NCBI RefSeq assembly: GCF_047948215.1
Contig: NC_134456.1
Location: 201,822,034 to 201,886,033, forward strand
Direction: 5' to 3'
Length of the DNA: 64,000 nucleotides
DNA from: Lycorma delicatula
Lineage: Eukaryota > Arthropoda > Insecta > Hemiptera > Fulgoridae
Below, piece by piece: positions 23,701-38,700 of this stretch. Both the position numbers and the translations under genes were made by a program. The first letter of the stretch is position 1. Each line of letters opens with the position of its first letter. A model generated the notes under the pieces. That model worked only from the letters and a program-made list of their open reading frames with translations, was not told the DNA's origin and ran no database searches.

Positions 23701-26700
23701 CAAAAATGGTTAGCAGTTATGCAACAAAGATGATTTCTTTAGCATAGATGTTTATTAAAAAAAGCCTTGATATTTGTTGTATTGGGTTATCACAAATTTC
23801 AAGCAAGTAATGACTGGATAAAGTTTAAATAAAGACAAAAAGTAACCAATAAATTTTAAGACCGTCAAAAAGGTAATTTGAGATAAAAATGGCTGTGTTT
23901 CTACAGGTAATTGAATTTTGGAAATAGTGTATACGAAAACAAATAAATTATGTGTTAGACATTTTAACAATTATTATTAAATATTTGGCCATTAGTATAG
24001 TAACCTTTAAAATTTACTATTTTGGTATTAAACAAAGAAAGTTTTGTTAGTGACTGTGAGTATATTAAATACTGCAAGACTTACTGTTCATTAATAAAAC
24101 TAAGATGGTGTCATGTTCTGTGAAGTCACTGTCTCTAGAAGTCTATTATGCTTTCAACAAGAAAAATGGATGACTCGTGATATTTTTATTGGGTGAGCAA
24201 CAAACATGGATAAAAAGATTTTGTTAAAAAAATCGTTTTGTATAGTTACGTTAAGAGTCTTCTTGAATTCTAAGATCTATCTTTAGTTTTGGATGTGTAA
24301 ATTACTATATTGTAGTAGTGTTGTTATGTAGTTAATATATTCTTTTTGTTTTCTTATTCTCTTATCTTTTTTGTTAGGGTGATAAAATGTTTGTTGGAAC
24401 TAATAACAATTACGTTCAATCATTTACATTTCCTGAGTCTGAGCTTGATGGTATTGTTACTCGTTTTAAAGCTCCAGTCACAAGTATTGATGCCTCATGT
24501 AGCGGAAAATTTGTTGTTTGTGGGTCACAGTAAGTATTACATTCTTTTTTATGTTATTATTTATAAACTGAAGGGTTATTTATCTTTTTGAGCAATTTGT
24601 GTTTTCTTTTTCCAAAAGAGCTAAGAACTTATTAAAAGCAGATGAATAAGTTTGTAAGTGTAATCTTTGGTTCTTGAATCTCTGAAGTGCAATGTTCAAT
24701 GCAAAATAATTTTGAAGTATTCTCAAAAATAATATAAATATTTATTATCAAGTTATAAAACTTTTGCATTGAACTCCATACTATTGGACAGACTCAAGGA
24801 ACATGCTTTACACTATTAGGAATCTTCTGCTTTTAATAAGTTTCTTTTATAATTAGGTAGGATTATTTCCTTGAAAAATGTGTTAAAAATTGTTGTAACA
24901 AAGAATTGTTAGAAAAAAACTCAAAAGTAGTTTAATGGCAACAAGCTCTTGTTTGAAAAATGTTGATTGCTTTAATTTATTTCGAATTAATAAAGTGTAA
25001 GAATTAGAATTATTGCCAAATTATTTTATGTTTTTTGAGTTAAGTTGAACTTAGAACTACTGCTAAATCAAAATTTAAACATTTACTTAGAATAATTATT
25101 ACGCTGTTATTAAAGACAAATTTCTAATTCTATTAAACTAAAATAACTCAGTATGTTAATATATACATATATACTCTTATATAATTTGTTGAAAATGTGT
25201 TACCCTTTGAAGTTCTACTTTCATTTATCTGAGAGTTTGGTTCATCAAGAATTTGTCACATACAGAAAATTGAGAAATAGACAATGAAAGTGGAACACAA
25301 AAATCAAATACCTTGCTGCCACTGTAACTGTGTAATGTAAATAAATATAAATTGTATTTATTTCAGCTTCAGTTTTTTTAGACATAAGATCATTTGGTTT
25401 AATAAGATTTCCACAAACTCTAAACATTTGAAAATTATTCCAAAAATTGTTACATTTTATATAGTTATTAAATAATTATAATAGCTCATTTATAATAATT
25501 AATAACCATAATAATTACAAATCTCATTTTAACACAAAAAAAAATTCTAAAAGTATTATATTCCTTTTAATGCATATCAAATAACAATGTTTTCTTTTTT
25601 TTCAAATTGTAATCATTTGCCACTGACCAAGTATGATTAAAAAAATCATAATTTGTTACTGGATCTTTGTTTTTTGTTTTTTAAGTATATATGTATATAT
25701 TATATTTATTTATTTAAATTAATATTTTTATAGTCCATAATTCCTCTGTACATTAATTTTACCTATATATAATGAATTTCAGGCAATCCACCAAGAACAG
25801 AATTAAAGAAACATTTTTACCTTTATTTCCTTTACATTATAGTACTTTTGGGCATAAACCCATCCTCAGTAATGTTTTCTTATTTATCTTTATTTCCATT
25901 TACACATATAACTATCGATTAACACTTCATTATTTTTCATAATTTTGGTTATTAAGCAAAATATAAATTCCCATATTTAATTTAAAAATATAAATTTTAG
26001 TTTCCTATTTTAGTAGGGTTACCAAAATATTTTTTTCTCTAACCGGGAAAATTTTAAGAAAATATATTCAACTGAAAATAAAGCCTTCTAAAATAAGTAC
26101 CTAAGATTGAAAAGGCTAAATAAAGAAGTTTACAAAAAAACAACAATCAGTTAAAAGCAATTTTTAATAACTCAGCTGAACATATTTTATTATTAATTAT
26201 TATTGTAGAATTGTATTAATACTAATGCTTCCATTATTTTCTAGTATTCTAAAAAAAATGTTGCTTCTTGGGGCATAAATTTATTATTATGGCTTTCCTT
26301 AACTTTGTTTTTAATTTTCCAAGTTCACTGATAATATCAGTTGCATTCGCTTTTATACTTTTCATAATCAAGATAACTGTGTTAAATAATTTGAGTTGCC
26401 CTTACACAAACCACAAATACATTACACCACAATCATTTTTTAAAAAAACTTTCATTTATCATCACTGAACAATGTTCTTATGAAGTGAAATAAGGTTTCT
26501 GTCCATAGATTTCAATTATTCTGACAATAGCTGGAAGTAGTAAAACAAAACTATGTTGTCTTGTTGAAGAACTTTATTATACTCTACATCTACAAATTCA
26601 CAGAACACTTTTAGTTGAGTCACTTGAACCATCTAAAGGTGGTGGAGATATTTGTAAATTTTGACCACTAAAGCTTCTATTACAATAGGTAGAACATCAA

Positions 26701-29700
26701 CTGCAGTTTGAAGGCAGTTGTGTATGATAATAGCACCACAACCACTGCCAACAATATTTCTTTCAATCTACAGTAAATATTGTTCTATAAATTTAACACT
26801 CCCAAAACTAGTTATCTTCACAAAATTCAGTAAGTTTTTTGCTACATTATAAGTTTTTATAACAAACATTAAGTTGTTTGTCAGTATGTCTAAAGTTTTA
26901 CCAGGAACCGATTTCTGAGTTCACTGATTGAAAGCCTAAAATTTAATTTTTTTGCCACAATTTGGTACAAAATACTTCACAATTGGCACAGTTTTAATTT
27001 CTTTCTTATTGGAAGAATCTGCTGATAACACTCACAAAATTTGTTTTATTTAAATCTTCGCAAAGCTGCTGAAACAACATTGGCCCAATCACATTAACAG
27101 TGACAGCTTCACATTCTGTTCTGTCTATTCTAATTTGTTTCAAAGAGCTTTGAAATCAATTTAGATGATCAATCAGCTAACTTAACGCTGAGATTGTAAA
27201 AAGCAACATGAAATGCAAAAGTTGTCGGCTGTTTGTCACTTAAATTGGTACCTTTAAAAAAAGTCTATATTTGAGGAAGCTCCCTCTGTTACTAGTAGGC
27301 TTCCTTTATGTTTGGCACATTTCAAGTAATTTTTTATGTTTGAATATCCATCATGAGTTGCTGAAAATTCTGAAAAACACAATTCACATTTTACTTTGTC
27401 AATATAATCACAAATGTTTTTCAAAAATGGATAATCATTTTTTCATTCATCAGTAAACACAGTTTCTTTCCGCATTTTGGAGATTAAATTAATTTAATGT
27501 ACAGTTTAAAGTAATTACAAATGCTAACTCGCAATACTGAGATAGTACTTGTGTAAAAATGATTTGGCCAGTGTAAGTTCCAGTGTTGCCATTTCTGTTG
27601 GAAAAAAATATCTAAAAAATGAAATAAAAATATTTGGGTCTTGAAGGCTGTAACAAATTTTGTAAAAAAAATATCTGGAGGAAAAATAATACATCTAAAT
27701 TCATTAGGCCACATGCTATAAATTTTTGGGAAAACATCCACAACATTAAAAATATTAGATCTAGAAACAAAGGATTTAGATTGGCAACAGTGAGAGTAGC
27801 AGGGGATGTTTTAGTTTCCAAGTTGCCATTTTACCTGAGGCTGCACTATTTTTACTTCCTGGATATTAAGCACTTTAAAAATTTTACCAAATAAGTGGGA
27901 CAAACTGGCTGGGACCACATCATCAAACCGGAACAGTTGCAGTAAAAGTGGGATGTCTTGTAATATTCTCTGACGACAGAATTTCTTGAAGAAGAAATAA
28001 AGAAAGTAATGAGTCAGGGCTCGAAGTGTGCAGACTTGTCATGGTCAACCAGTTGCTTATCTTTGTTAACGTAATAATGTTCAGTTTTAACTATACTTGT
28101 TTGGGCTTCTCTGTGTTTGTGAAAACAGTTTTCACATAAAATTATTTGATTATGAGTCATTAAAATGAGTGATAAGTGCAAGTTGAAAGCTACAGCTATG
28201 CGAGTAAAAGCAGAAATTCAATGTACTGAATGTAAAAGCTTTTTTCATGGTGGCTGTGTTAATTTGTCTGAAGATGATATAGATTATTTGTTAACTGGAG
28301 ATATGAACAATGTCAATGTTTGAGGTGAAAGAGTCTTCAAGTAGAGACAGCGATCAGTGCAAGTAATGAAGGTGTCAAAGTTTTTCTGTGAAATGAAGGA
28401 GGAAGTGAGATCACTGGAAAATTAATTAGGAAAATCAATTGATTTTTGCCACGAAAAAATTACAGATCCTATCAGACTGATGGAACAGCAAGCCCAGATA
28501 ATAAAGCTGTATCAGATGAAATTTGAAACTATTGAAGAAGAAAAATAAAAGGTTAAAAGCTTGGAACACCAACTGGATGAATTGGAACAATATTCTTGTA
28601 TAAACTGTCTGGAAATAAATGCCATTCAAGAAGCAAACTATGAGAATTTGATGGAAATTATAAAGAAGTTAGTTAATGCCCTGGATGTCCCAATTGTGGA
28701 AGAAAACGTGATACCACATTTGGGTTCCAAACAGGAGGGAAGAAATAGAGGTATCTTATAAAATTTACACAAAGAACAACTAAAGAAGAGCTCTTGCGTA
28801 AAAGAAAAAAAGAGGAACCTCAGCTGGAATGATAAGTGATCCAGTAGGCATAATATATGCAATGGGAGTCTTAGTTCTGCTAGATCCAAAATATTCAATG
28901 CTGCTCAAGGTATAAAGAAATGAATCGATATTCCTTCCTTCTTATGGGTGAAGAATGGGAAGATATTTCTATAAAAAAAGGGGGGGATAAGTCAATCCTT
29001 TTTACGAACATGGAGCAAGTCACTGCACTTAAATTATAATGAATCAGCAATGGGAATAAGATAATATGGATATTGTAAGTTTAGAGGTTAGTTTGTCTTC
29101 GTTTGAACTAAAGATTGTTTGTTCTATTTACTAATTGTTTGTATAGCTAAAATATTATTTCATTTAAATATAAAAGAAAAATTATATTTAGTTTTAGTTC
29201 TGATAAATTTAAATTAAAATATAAATATATTTAATGACAGAGCCACTTGATAAAAATATTTTTAATCGATTCAATAAACATGTAGTCATACAACAAAACA
29301 TTAGATGTATGCAGAAAAATTTTGATCTGTTTATATTAAAATTACAATCCTTAGCTGTTAAACCATATATTATAATTTTTACTGAAATATGGATTGAGGA
29401 AGATGAATTATGTTTGTATATATTACCAGGTTATTCAGTCTATGCAGAATGTAATAATTTGTATAGATCTGTAGGAGTAGCGTTGTATATATATCCCATG
29501 TTTTATTGTGTAAATGAATATTTAATACTGTAATAAGATCTGCTGACTGTAATCATGAATAATGATGTCAGATAATTTTCCAATAGACATTTTAGGTCAT
29601 ATTATAATATTAGTATGATAAGTATGTACAAAAAGTAGTATTAAGAACCAAAATGATTCAGCAATGCTGAAGCAAATGTATAGAGAGTAAAAAAAAAAAC

Positions 29701-32700
29701 AAAGAACTATTGATGATGTAAAAAATAAGTATTGCAAATTTGTATTTAAAATTGCAAAGCATAACCTGAAATAATAGAATGTTGTTGAAAGATGTTCTGA
29801 GGGAGAATCAAAACAAAACGAGTAAACCTTTCTGAAGATGAGAACAATATTTTTGTGATTGTCAAAAAAAAGGTTTCCAATATATTTCTATCATATATAT
29901 GCCTGATTTAATATCGGCGGCCAAATACGGTATAGCAACTCAGATGCGAACTGGTGCACAGTATACGGATGCGCTGATACAAGCATCACTACTGCCACGC
30001 AGTTCTCCCACCATAACGGTGCTCCAGCCCCACTACTCTCGGGCTTCAATAAGAGCATTTACCATGAGAGTGAATATAATTCATCTTCGACCACCACCTG
30101 GAGAAGACCAAGGAGATGGAAGAAGGCAGAAGAAGTTCCTTGGCTGCCTCAACATGGGACTTTCCATTAGATGCTGCCAGAGCAGCAGGCCTTGCCAACC
30201 TGCCGCCGAGGGAGTCGCTGGATGCGGACACCACCTTTCCGCTCCAGCTCGCTGGGCTTCAATTGCCCTGGCTGGCAGGCTTGGCAGCAGTAGCTGGCCC
30301 AGCAAGGGATTGCTCAGGGAGAACTGCGCCGGTGAAGGACAGCCAACACCAACTTGACACTGCGGGGCTCGTGAGCGTCACCAATGCCATGGTGTAGTGG
30401 GGACCCAACTGCCGCTGAGTTGGACTTCAATAAACGAGCCACAACTCCCTGATTTCACCAGAGACCAGCTTCCAGACCCAACAGCTCTTATCAGAGCTAA
30501 TGCAAAAAATGGCTCTTTTCAGGGTTACCACAAGATTATGAATTACAAACCGTTGAAGCCATTTGATGACAACAGCTGTTCTCAGGGCTGCCCTAAGGTA
30601 TCAATTACTATGAGCTGTCAAAGCCAATCGACGACAAAGACAGTCCTTTTTAGGGGCCACCATAAGGTTAGTAAGTGCTACGTCCCATCGAAGCCATTCG
30701 GCGACTATTTAATGCTTATTTCTGTAACACAGCTAATAACCTTAGAAATCAAATAACTAATGATTGAGCTGCATTAAAATCTACTGACAGGTAGGGGCGT
30801 GATGATATTTTCAGAGAAAATTATATCCAGCTCACTTTTTTTATACACTTGCAGAAATTGAAATTAAAGCTATTATACTCGCAGTATAAAATTATGAAGT
30901 ACAGGCTATGATAATCTAACAATCGTACTAATAAAGAACATATATGAAAGTATTTTAGATACTCTTGTATATTTGGTTAATTTTAGCGTATGATGAATTC
31001 CCTGTTGATTTAAAGAAAGCAGTTGTTCCATGTTTTTTAAAAAAGGAAATAAACATAATCCTTATTACTATTAACCAATTGCCTCGCTATCAATATTTCC
31101 TTAAATAATTTAAAAATTATTCAAAACACATCTAGTAAATTTCTTAAACAAGAAATTTTAGTGAAAATCAATTTTGTTTCTGTGTAAATATGAATACAGA
31201 GGGAACATTACTGAGTTTTACAGAGCAAGTATATGATGGAGTCAACAATGGAGAATATTATACTGGATTATTCGTTGATGTGATGAAAGCTTTGACACAG
31301 TAAACCGCACAATTCTATTAGATAGACTGTATAACGCAGGCGTAAGAGGCATTACACATCAGTTGTTTACTTCTTTTCTCTCAGGCCACACCCAATGCGC
31401 TAGAGTGGGTAAAGAAATTAGTTAAGAAGCTGAGTTTGTTACATGGCATCCACAGGAATTTGTTTTGTCAGGCCTATTGTTTCTAGATTATATAAGCATT
31501 TGCTTTGGCAAATTTAAAGGCAATGTAACTGCATTTGCAGGTGACACTACCTTAAATTACAAGTCAAGAACGATTGAAGAATTAAGAAATAATTTGCAAA
31601 ATGTTATTAAACTACTGAAAATTTGGTTTACTAATAATTTCATGGTAAATGAGTCTAAAACCAAAGTATATACATTTTAATGCTAAGCGATCGTGCATGT
31701 TTACATCTCTCCTGAAATATCATAGTATAGCTTGTCTTAATTCAAACTGTGAATATCTGATATTAAAATTGGTAATGAAATGGAATATTTTGGTATTCTA
31801 GTTGATGCTAATAAGTTGGAAAAGTTACATCAATTATATTAAGTTAAAAATTCTTGGTTACCTAAGAAGTTTTTATATGCTGAGAATTCTGTATGATATT
31901 GTATTAATAATTAATTCTGTATGATATTTGTATTCTGTATTAATAACTTTCTATTTTGCATTTATTAGTTCAAAACTAATATGTATTTGCAATTTGGAGA
32001 AGTACTTATACAAGTTTAAAGCCTTTAATTATTCTACAAAAATAATTTATTCGAATTATAATGAATAAGAATAGAATTGAGCATACATCTCTTTTATTTA
32101 GATTACTCAGCATAGCATCATTTAGGAACATGTATATCTATAAAATAGTGTTTTTACTTCCTTGGTATGAAGTAAAGGAAAGTACAGTAATTAAAAAATG
32201 TCAGATTTCAACGGAAATATCCATTTTGACTATCACCCCTGAATCCATTTTGACTAGTTTCAGCATGACAAATCCAAAAAATTTAGATTTTGGACTTGTC
32301 CTTAACTGCAGTAATAAGCGGTCATTGAGAGCTTTTCTACAATATATAAGTGGTACTTAATTTCATTGGTTCCAGAGTTATAGCCAAATAAAATTTTAAT
32401 CATTAAAATATTTGAATCTTACAAGGGGAAGGCACATCGGTTCGAATCAGACTTCATCTCTTCTTTTTTTTTTTTTTTAATTTAAATATATTAATTTATT
32501 AATTATTAACCTTGACTGTATTTTTTTTTTACAATAAATAATAATTCAATAATAAAAAAAATGTATGAAAAAAAATCAGAAGTTATTAGTGAAAAGATTT
32601 TATGTACTTTTCATTTTAATTGAAAAATTTTGTCAGGAGTTAATTATTAATAAATCAATATATTTAAATTTAAAAAAAAATAATGAAAAAACATGATGTA

Positions 32701-35700
32701 TATGAAGTCGAATTTGAACCGATGTGTGCATGGTTATGGATTAGCAGTTCTCACTTACCCCACATAACTACTTGAGCGACGTGAAATAAAACTAATATAT
32801 AAACTAATAGTTTTATAATTAATATAAAATGCTGATACGGATACCACAAAAAATTGTGATCCATGTGGTGTCCACCACAATGCAACTGTGTAACTGTCAA
32901 CTTTATTAAAGATTTTTTTTTCTGTAGGGGAAGAAAAAGCTCTACCAGTCGCCACGAGGCTCGCTCTGACGGCAGTGCAGGGCTCTCACCCACTAAAAAA
33001 CCTCCCCCCTTTAGTCACGCAGGGGCCGAACCTTATCCATACAGTATGCGCACAGCCCCTACACGATCACCCGAGCACTCTTATGGCCAAATTAGAATAG
33101 CCCGAGTGGCATCCTTGTGGGACCATTGATAGACAATGACTACAAAGAGCTCCTGTCGCCTGCCTCTATTCCCCTGGGGGGGAATACATATAATGTATCC
33201 CCCCAGTACATTATATGTATTCCCCCACTGCTGCCTGGCATCAGTTCCTCTGCCTCAGGTATGCTACCTTCTCCCAGCTTACCTATTTCTTTCCTCAACT
33301 GCCGTAGCTTTTATTTTGGCAGTCACCACTGCTGTTATACTCATCCAAGCTTCTCTTTCTTTTAACATCTTACCTATCACATTGTACACATTTACTGAAC
33401 CATGATCCAACATATCAGCCCTCAAGTCCCTCCACCTTGGGCATGAAAGTACTGTATGATCAGCAGCAATCCTGCCTTCCACAGTAGTAGCAAGCTCTAT
33501 CATTACTCCTATTCAACCAATATAGGTAGTCCTAGAAGCACCCATGTCCAGAGGAACTGGGTGATGTCACTATGCCTCCTCTCTACCCAGCTCCTTACAA
33601 CCCTAATGAGTTTACGGGTCCACCTCCCTGTTGTTGCCCATATTCCATTTTTCACTCTAGGCACTGTACATTTCTTCAACAGCTGCTTCCTTTTCACCCC
33701 TCCATTGCTATTGAGCATCTCAATTTCGCCTGTAAGTCAATAGGAGGTATTCCTGCTACTATCGATGCTGCATCTGCTCCTGTCGTCCAGTACCCAGAAA
33801 TCACTCTCAGATTGAGCCTCTGCCATTGGCTTATCACTCTCTTCCTGTCATGGACCTTATCCAGTGCGCTCACCCAGACTGACACCCCCTAGGGCACTAC
33901 TGACAAGTATACACCAGTCAGTAGCCTCCTCTTAGCCGTCTTGGGTCCGCCCTTATTGCTCATCAGTCTTAGCAGCACTTGGACCACTCTGTCTCCCTTT
34001 CTTGCTGCTTCTTCTACATGAATAAAGAAGGATCTATGTCTGTCCATCCAAATCCCCAGATATGTGCTGCCAAGCTAGGATAGACAAATGTTTTACCCAC
34101 CCAGAAGCTAGGTGGTTTCAACTTCCAATGCCCAGTCATGACTACCACTTTTATTTTTTATTTTGTAATCCTCATTTGCAGTAAGTCACCTTCTCAGCAG
34201 ATTTACTGCCTCCTCTCCCATATTAGAGGATCGTATCTCACTTTCAAATGAAATAAGTTTAAATGAAGTGTAGCAAAAAATGTATATATGTAATTTAATA
34301 GGCATAAAGAAAGTCATGTGGTGTCCACATTAGATTTTTTAACAGAAGTAGTAAAAAATGCAGAAATGAAAGAGAAGGAAATCAAGAAGAATGTGTTGGG
34401 TAAATTTGTATCTAAACCTAGATTAATGATTTATAAGAAAATTTACTCTTATTTAGCTCCAACATTTTTTAATCGTCTACCTTTCAATATTAAAAATGGC
34501 CAATAGAACTAAGTTTTTGAAAATGGTCAGGGAATTCATATTTCACCAGGATGATGTTTCTTCTTTCTATGATATTACAGAATAAGCGCAAAAGAATTCT
34601 AAAATCTATTTACTATTATTAATAGTAATTTATCTATAATCAACTAAAGATGGACGAAGCAGGAGCGATATAAAATGCCGAATAGCACAAGCTAAACGAG
34701 CCTTCAGTAAGAAATATAATTTGTTTACATCAAAAATTAATTTAAATGTCAGGAAAAGATTTTTGAAAGTGTATGTTTGGAGTGTCGCTTTATATGGAAG
34801 TGAAACTTGGACAATCGGAGTATCTGAGAAGAAAAGATTAGAAGCTTTTGAAATGTGGTGCTATAGGAGAATGTTAAAAATCAGATGGTTGGCTAAAGTG
34901 ACAAATGAAGAGGTATTGCGGCAAATAGATGAAGAAAGAAGAATTTGGAAAATATAGTTAAAAGAAGAGACGGACTTATAGGCCACATACTAAGGCATCC
35001 TGGAATAGTCGCTTTAATATTGGAAGGACAGGTAGAATGAAAAAATTGTGTAGGCAGGCCACGTTTGGAATATGTAAAACAAATTGTTAGGGATGTAGGA
35101 TGTAGAGAGTATACTGAAATGAAACGACTAGCACTAGATAGGGAATCTTGGAGAGCTTCATCAAACCAGTCAAATGACTGAAGACAAAAAAAAAATCTAT
35201 AATCAAACAGTAAATCAATAATGTTTTCTTGTTTGTTTTGAATTTTACTATAATATCAATATTTATTTATTTATTTATTATTACTTTTAAGATCATATGG
35301 ATCACTTTAGATCATTTTTTTTTTGGCAAGTTCTTTCTTTTCAATATCAATATTATTATACAAGTTAAAATTTTTATTGTTTGTATTTGTTTATTTACTT
35401 ATGTATTTTGTATTTTACTATAATTACTATATTATTATGCAACAAAAGTTTGTTACAGTGGGTCACTGTGTTATTAAAATTTTGTAACCAAATTTAAATG
35501 TTTTAGGAAGCCAAAAAAAAAGATTCTTTTAGCATAATTTTAAGATTATGAACTGGTTAAAGTGCTTGAACAACTTCTGGCTCTTTTCTGCTGTATTGTT
35601 GTTAGAAGAGTCTATTGTTTGATCTTGTGCAGATTAATATTTTTAGAATATTGTGCAGATTCTTCTGGCTCTTTCTTTTTATGTTGGTGAAATGTGTTGT

Positions 35701-38700
35701 AATCTAAGGCAGCTACTTTGAAAAGTAGTAAATAAATAAATGCAGTTTTTATGTGTAAGTAATTAAGATTGGTTATATTTTTTAGTTTTGTTTTTATTTC
35801 AAAATGGACCTTACTTTAAAAATATATCTCGTAATATTTTTCATACATGTGTTGAGATTTCTTATTCTATGGGCAATATTAATATCAATATTTATTCAGT
35901 TCCCTAAAATAAATATTATTTCAACTATATTCTTTTAAAATAGCATTTTTTAAAACTAATGTTTATATTTATCTGCTTATGTAAGAGTTTAATTTTTTGT
36001 TACAAGAATTCACAATGCATATGAAGGTTTTATGTTTTTCTGGGTAATATTAAAAAATGAAATCAAATTCTGTTTAAAATAAAATATAAAAACCAAAATT
36101 GGATGTAAAATATTTAAAATATAAAAATCTAAAGTATAAGGAAATATAAAATAAAATAAAATATTACTACAGGGATATGGAAATACATGTTACTGAAGAT
36201 GGAACATTATCAAGTGTGTTGACTGACCATAAGGCACCAGTTCTTTCAGTTGCAGTTGATCCTAAAGGAGAGTATTTTGTGAGTATTAAATTTTGTTATA
36301 GTGGTTTTACTGAATTTAATTGTTTTACCATTTATGATTTATCTCATTTTTCTTGGCAGCAATCTAAGCCAGCAATTAACCTTTTTATGCAACCCCTGAA
36401 AATAAAACAAAGTCGAAGTCCTTTGACAATCTTAAGCTGCAGCCACCATCTCACCAAGAAGTAGTTATATTTCTTAACAAAATTACAATTTTAGAGGTAT
36501 TATATTATATTTATATTAACAATAAAAGTATTATATATCAGAGAGAGTTTATTAAAATAATTTGAAAGAGTTTAACTACTGAACATCAGATTATATAAGA
36601 GTTATTTTAACTTAAGAGTAATTTGAATTTAGAAATCTAATAAATCAAGTCATCCTGCAAAGTTGGATTTAAATCCTTTTATCATGACAGAGCTCTGACA
36701 AAATAATAATTGAGTTCACTGAATCATATGCCACCATTCTTGCTTAGGTACAGATAATTGTTTTATGACTACCGTTACTAACATACAAAACAATGATCTT
36801 CAAATTAAAACTAATTTAGGAATAAAAATAAAATAAATAAAACCATTAAATTGAATATAATATTTGACAAAGAATTCATCACTACAAAAAGAGGTTACAT
36901 AATATAAAAATGCTACTAATGTTTGTCTGTGATGGTCATTCAGTAATCATGAATGACCTGAATGTGTAATCATGATAAATTGCTTTGGAGCTAAAACGGT
37001 TCATTTAATCAATGTGACATTTTTTCTCTTTTCAACAAAATCTCCACCAACATTAAAACACTTGTCCCAACTTTCAATCAGCTTATTTATGCCTCTGAAA
37101 AGAAATTATTGTCTTGATGTCAGAGGCAATTTAGCAAATTTTTTTTGACATCATTGCCATTAAACTTCTTAACAGTGAGCCAAATAATTGAAAGTAGGGC
37201 TAAGTCAAGACTGTGTGATGGTGAGGTTAGCTGAAGTGTGTATGGTTGAGTTAGCTGAACTGTGTGAGGCTGGGTGTTATTGTGAAACAGAATGATGCCT
37301 GCACTGAGATCCAGGGCATTTTTTTAACACTGCTGGTTTCACTTTGTGAAAACAAATATATATATGTTTTTTTCTGAAAAACACAGTATTACATTGCATT
37401 ACTGTGACATGCAATAATGTTAATTGTACGCTAATTTAGAAAATCTGGACGACCCTTTGCATCCCAAAAAATTGTCATCATGATTTTTTCTGCTGATGGT
37501 TGGGTTTAGAATTTTTCTTGGCAGTTAATCTTGTGTTTTTCTGCTCTTGACTTTTTGATTCTGGTTCACTACGGTGAAACTGTCTCATCACAGGTTAAAA
37601 TCGTGTGCAAAAAGCACCTTTCTGCTTTCTTTCAGCTCTGTACACATGCGAAGTCTTATCTCCTTATGGTGTTTTGTCAACTCAGACCTCATTTTGATGG
37701 GTTCCATCAAGATGCTTCAAGATGGGTAAAATAAATGCAAGTGCTTGTGTTACAGTACTTGAGCTTGTTGCTAATGATAATGTTACAAACTGTATAATTT
37801 GTAATTTTACAGTTATACATAACTCTCAATTGAAATCCATCAGTCTTAGTGGATGAGAAAACCATGCAAGTTTAAAACATTGGACTTGAATCTTCAATTG
37901 CACAACCAGAATGGGGCTCATCAGTCATTTAAGTTTGACTGTTTTCAAAATTTTTCTACCCACGTCTAAAAGTTTCTACAGTTCATACTTGTCAGTATTG
38001 CTTGATCGTACAAGAGTAAATGTTAATTGTTTTTTCATCTTTGGAAAGCAAAAAACAGATCACTGTTTAACTAATTCACTAACTTCAAGAGATCTCACCA
38101 TTGTAAAATGAAATTTTGAGGTAATAAAAAAAAACAATTTTACTCAAGTAGCTGATCAGAAATCATAACAGAATTACCAACTTACTGTTCTGAAAGTATC
38201 ATAACCCTCTTACCAACCTTTTGCCTCCATAGCTATTTGTCTAATTATTGAACAACACTTGTAGAGTGATTTTGTCCATTTTTTCTTTTATACCTGATGG
38301 TTACCACCAAAGCTGTTTATATGTTTTTGGAGCAGAAATTACCCTATATTTCGGCAGATAAGATGATAGTTAAAAATAGGCTCCCAAAATCTGGGGTCAT
38401 CGTATAGGACAGATACAAAATAATTATAAATTGAAACACTCTGCACAACCTACAACGTGCAATCACTGGCTGCAACCTTTATGCATGCAATCATTGATTG
38501 CAATTGATATCATATTATTTAAATACGCCATGTGATAATATATTACATTGTAATAGTAAAACAATATTAAAACAAAATAAATATTAAAAGTTTTGTTTAT
38601 TGAGCTACTGAGGAAAAACCAGACAAATTGTAATTATTTACTAGTATAGAGTAGGGTATGTTCACAAAATAGAATAGTCCATACAACACTTTTTTGAATA

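Noticed and set aside
29899..30357. 152-codon open frame as a protein gene
   Set aside because: Several overlapping frames on both strands are open here because the stretch is GC-rich; there is no family resemblance or splice context.
33117..33892. Plus-strand open frames of 80-106 codons
   Set aside because: They are antisense shadows of the R1-like LINE encoded on the minus strand.
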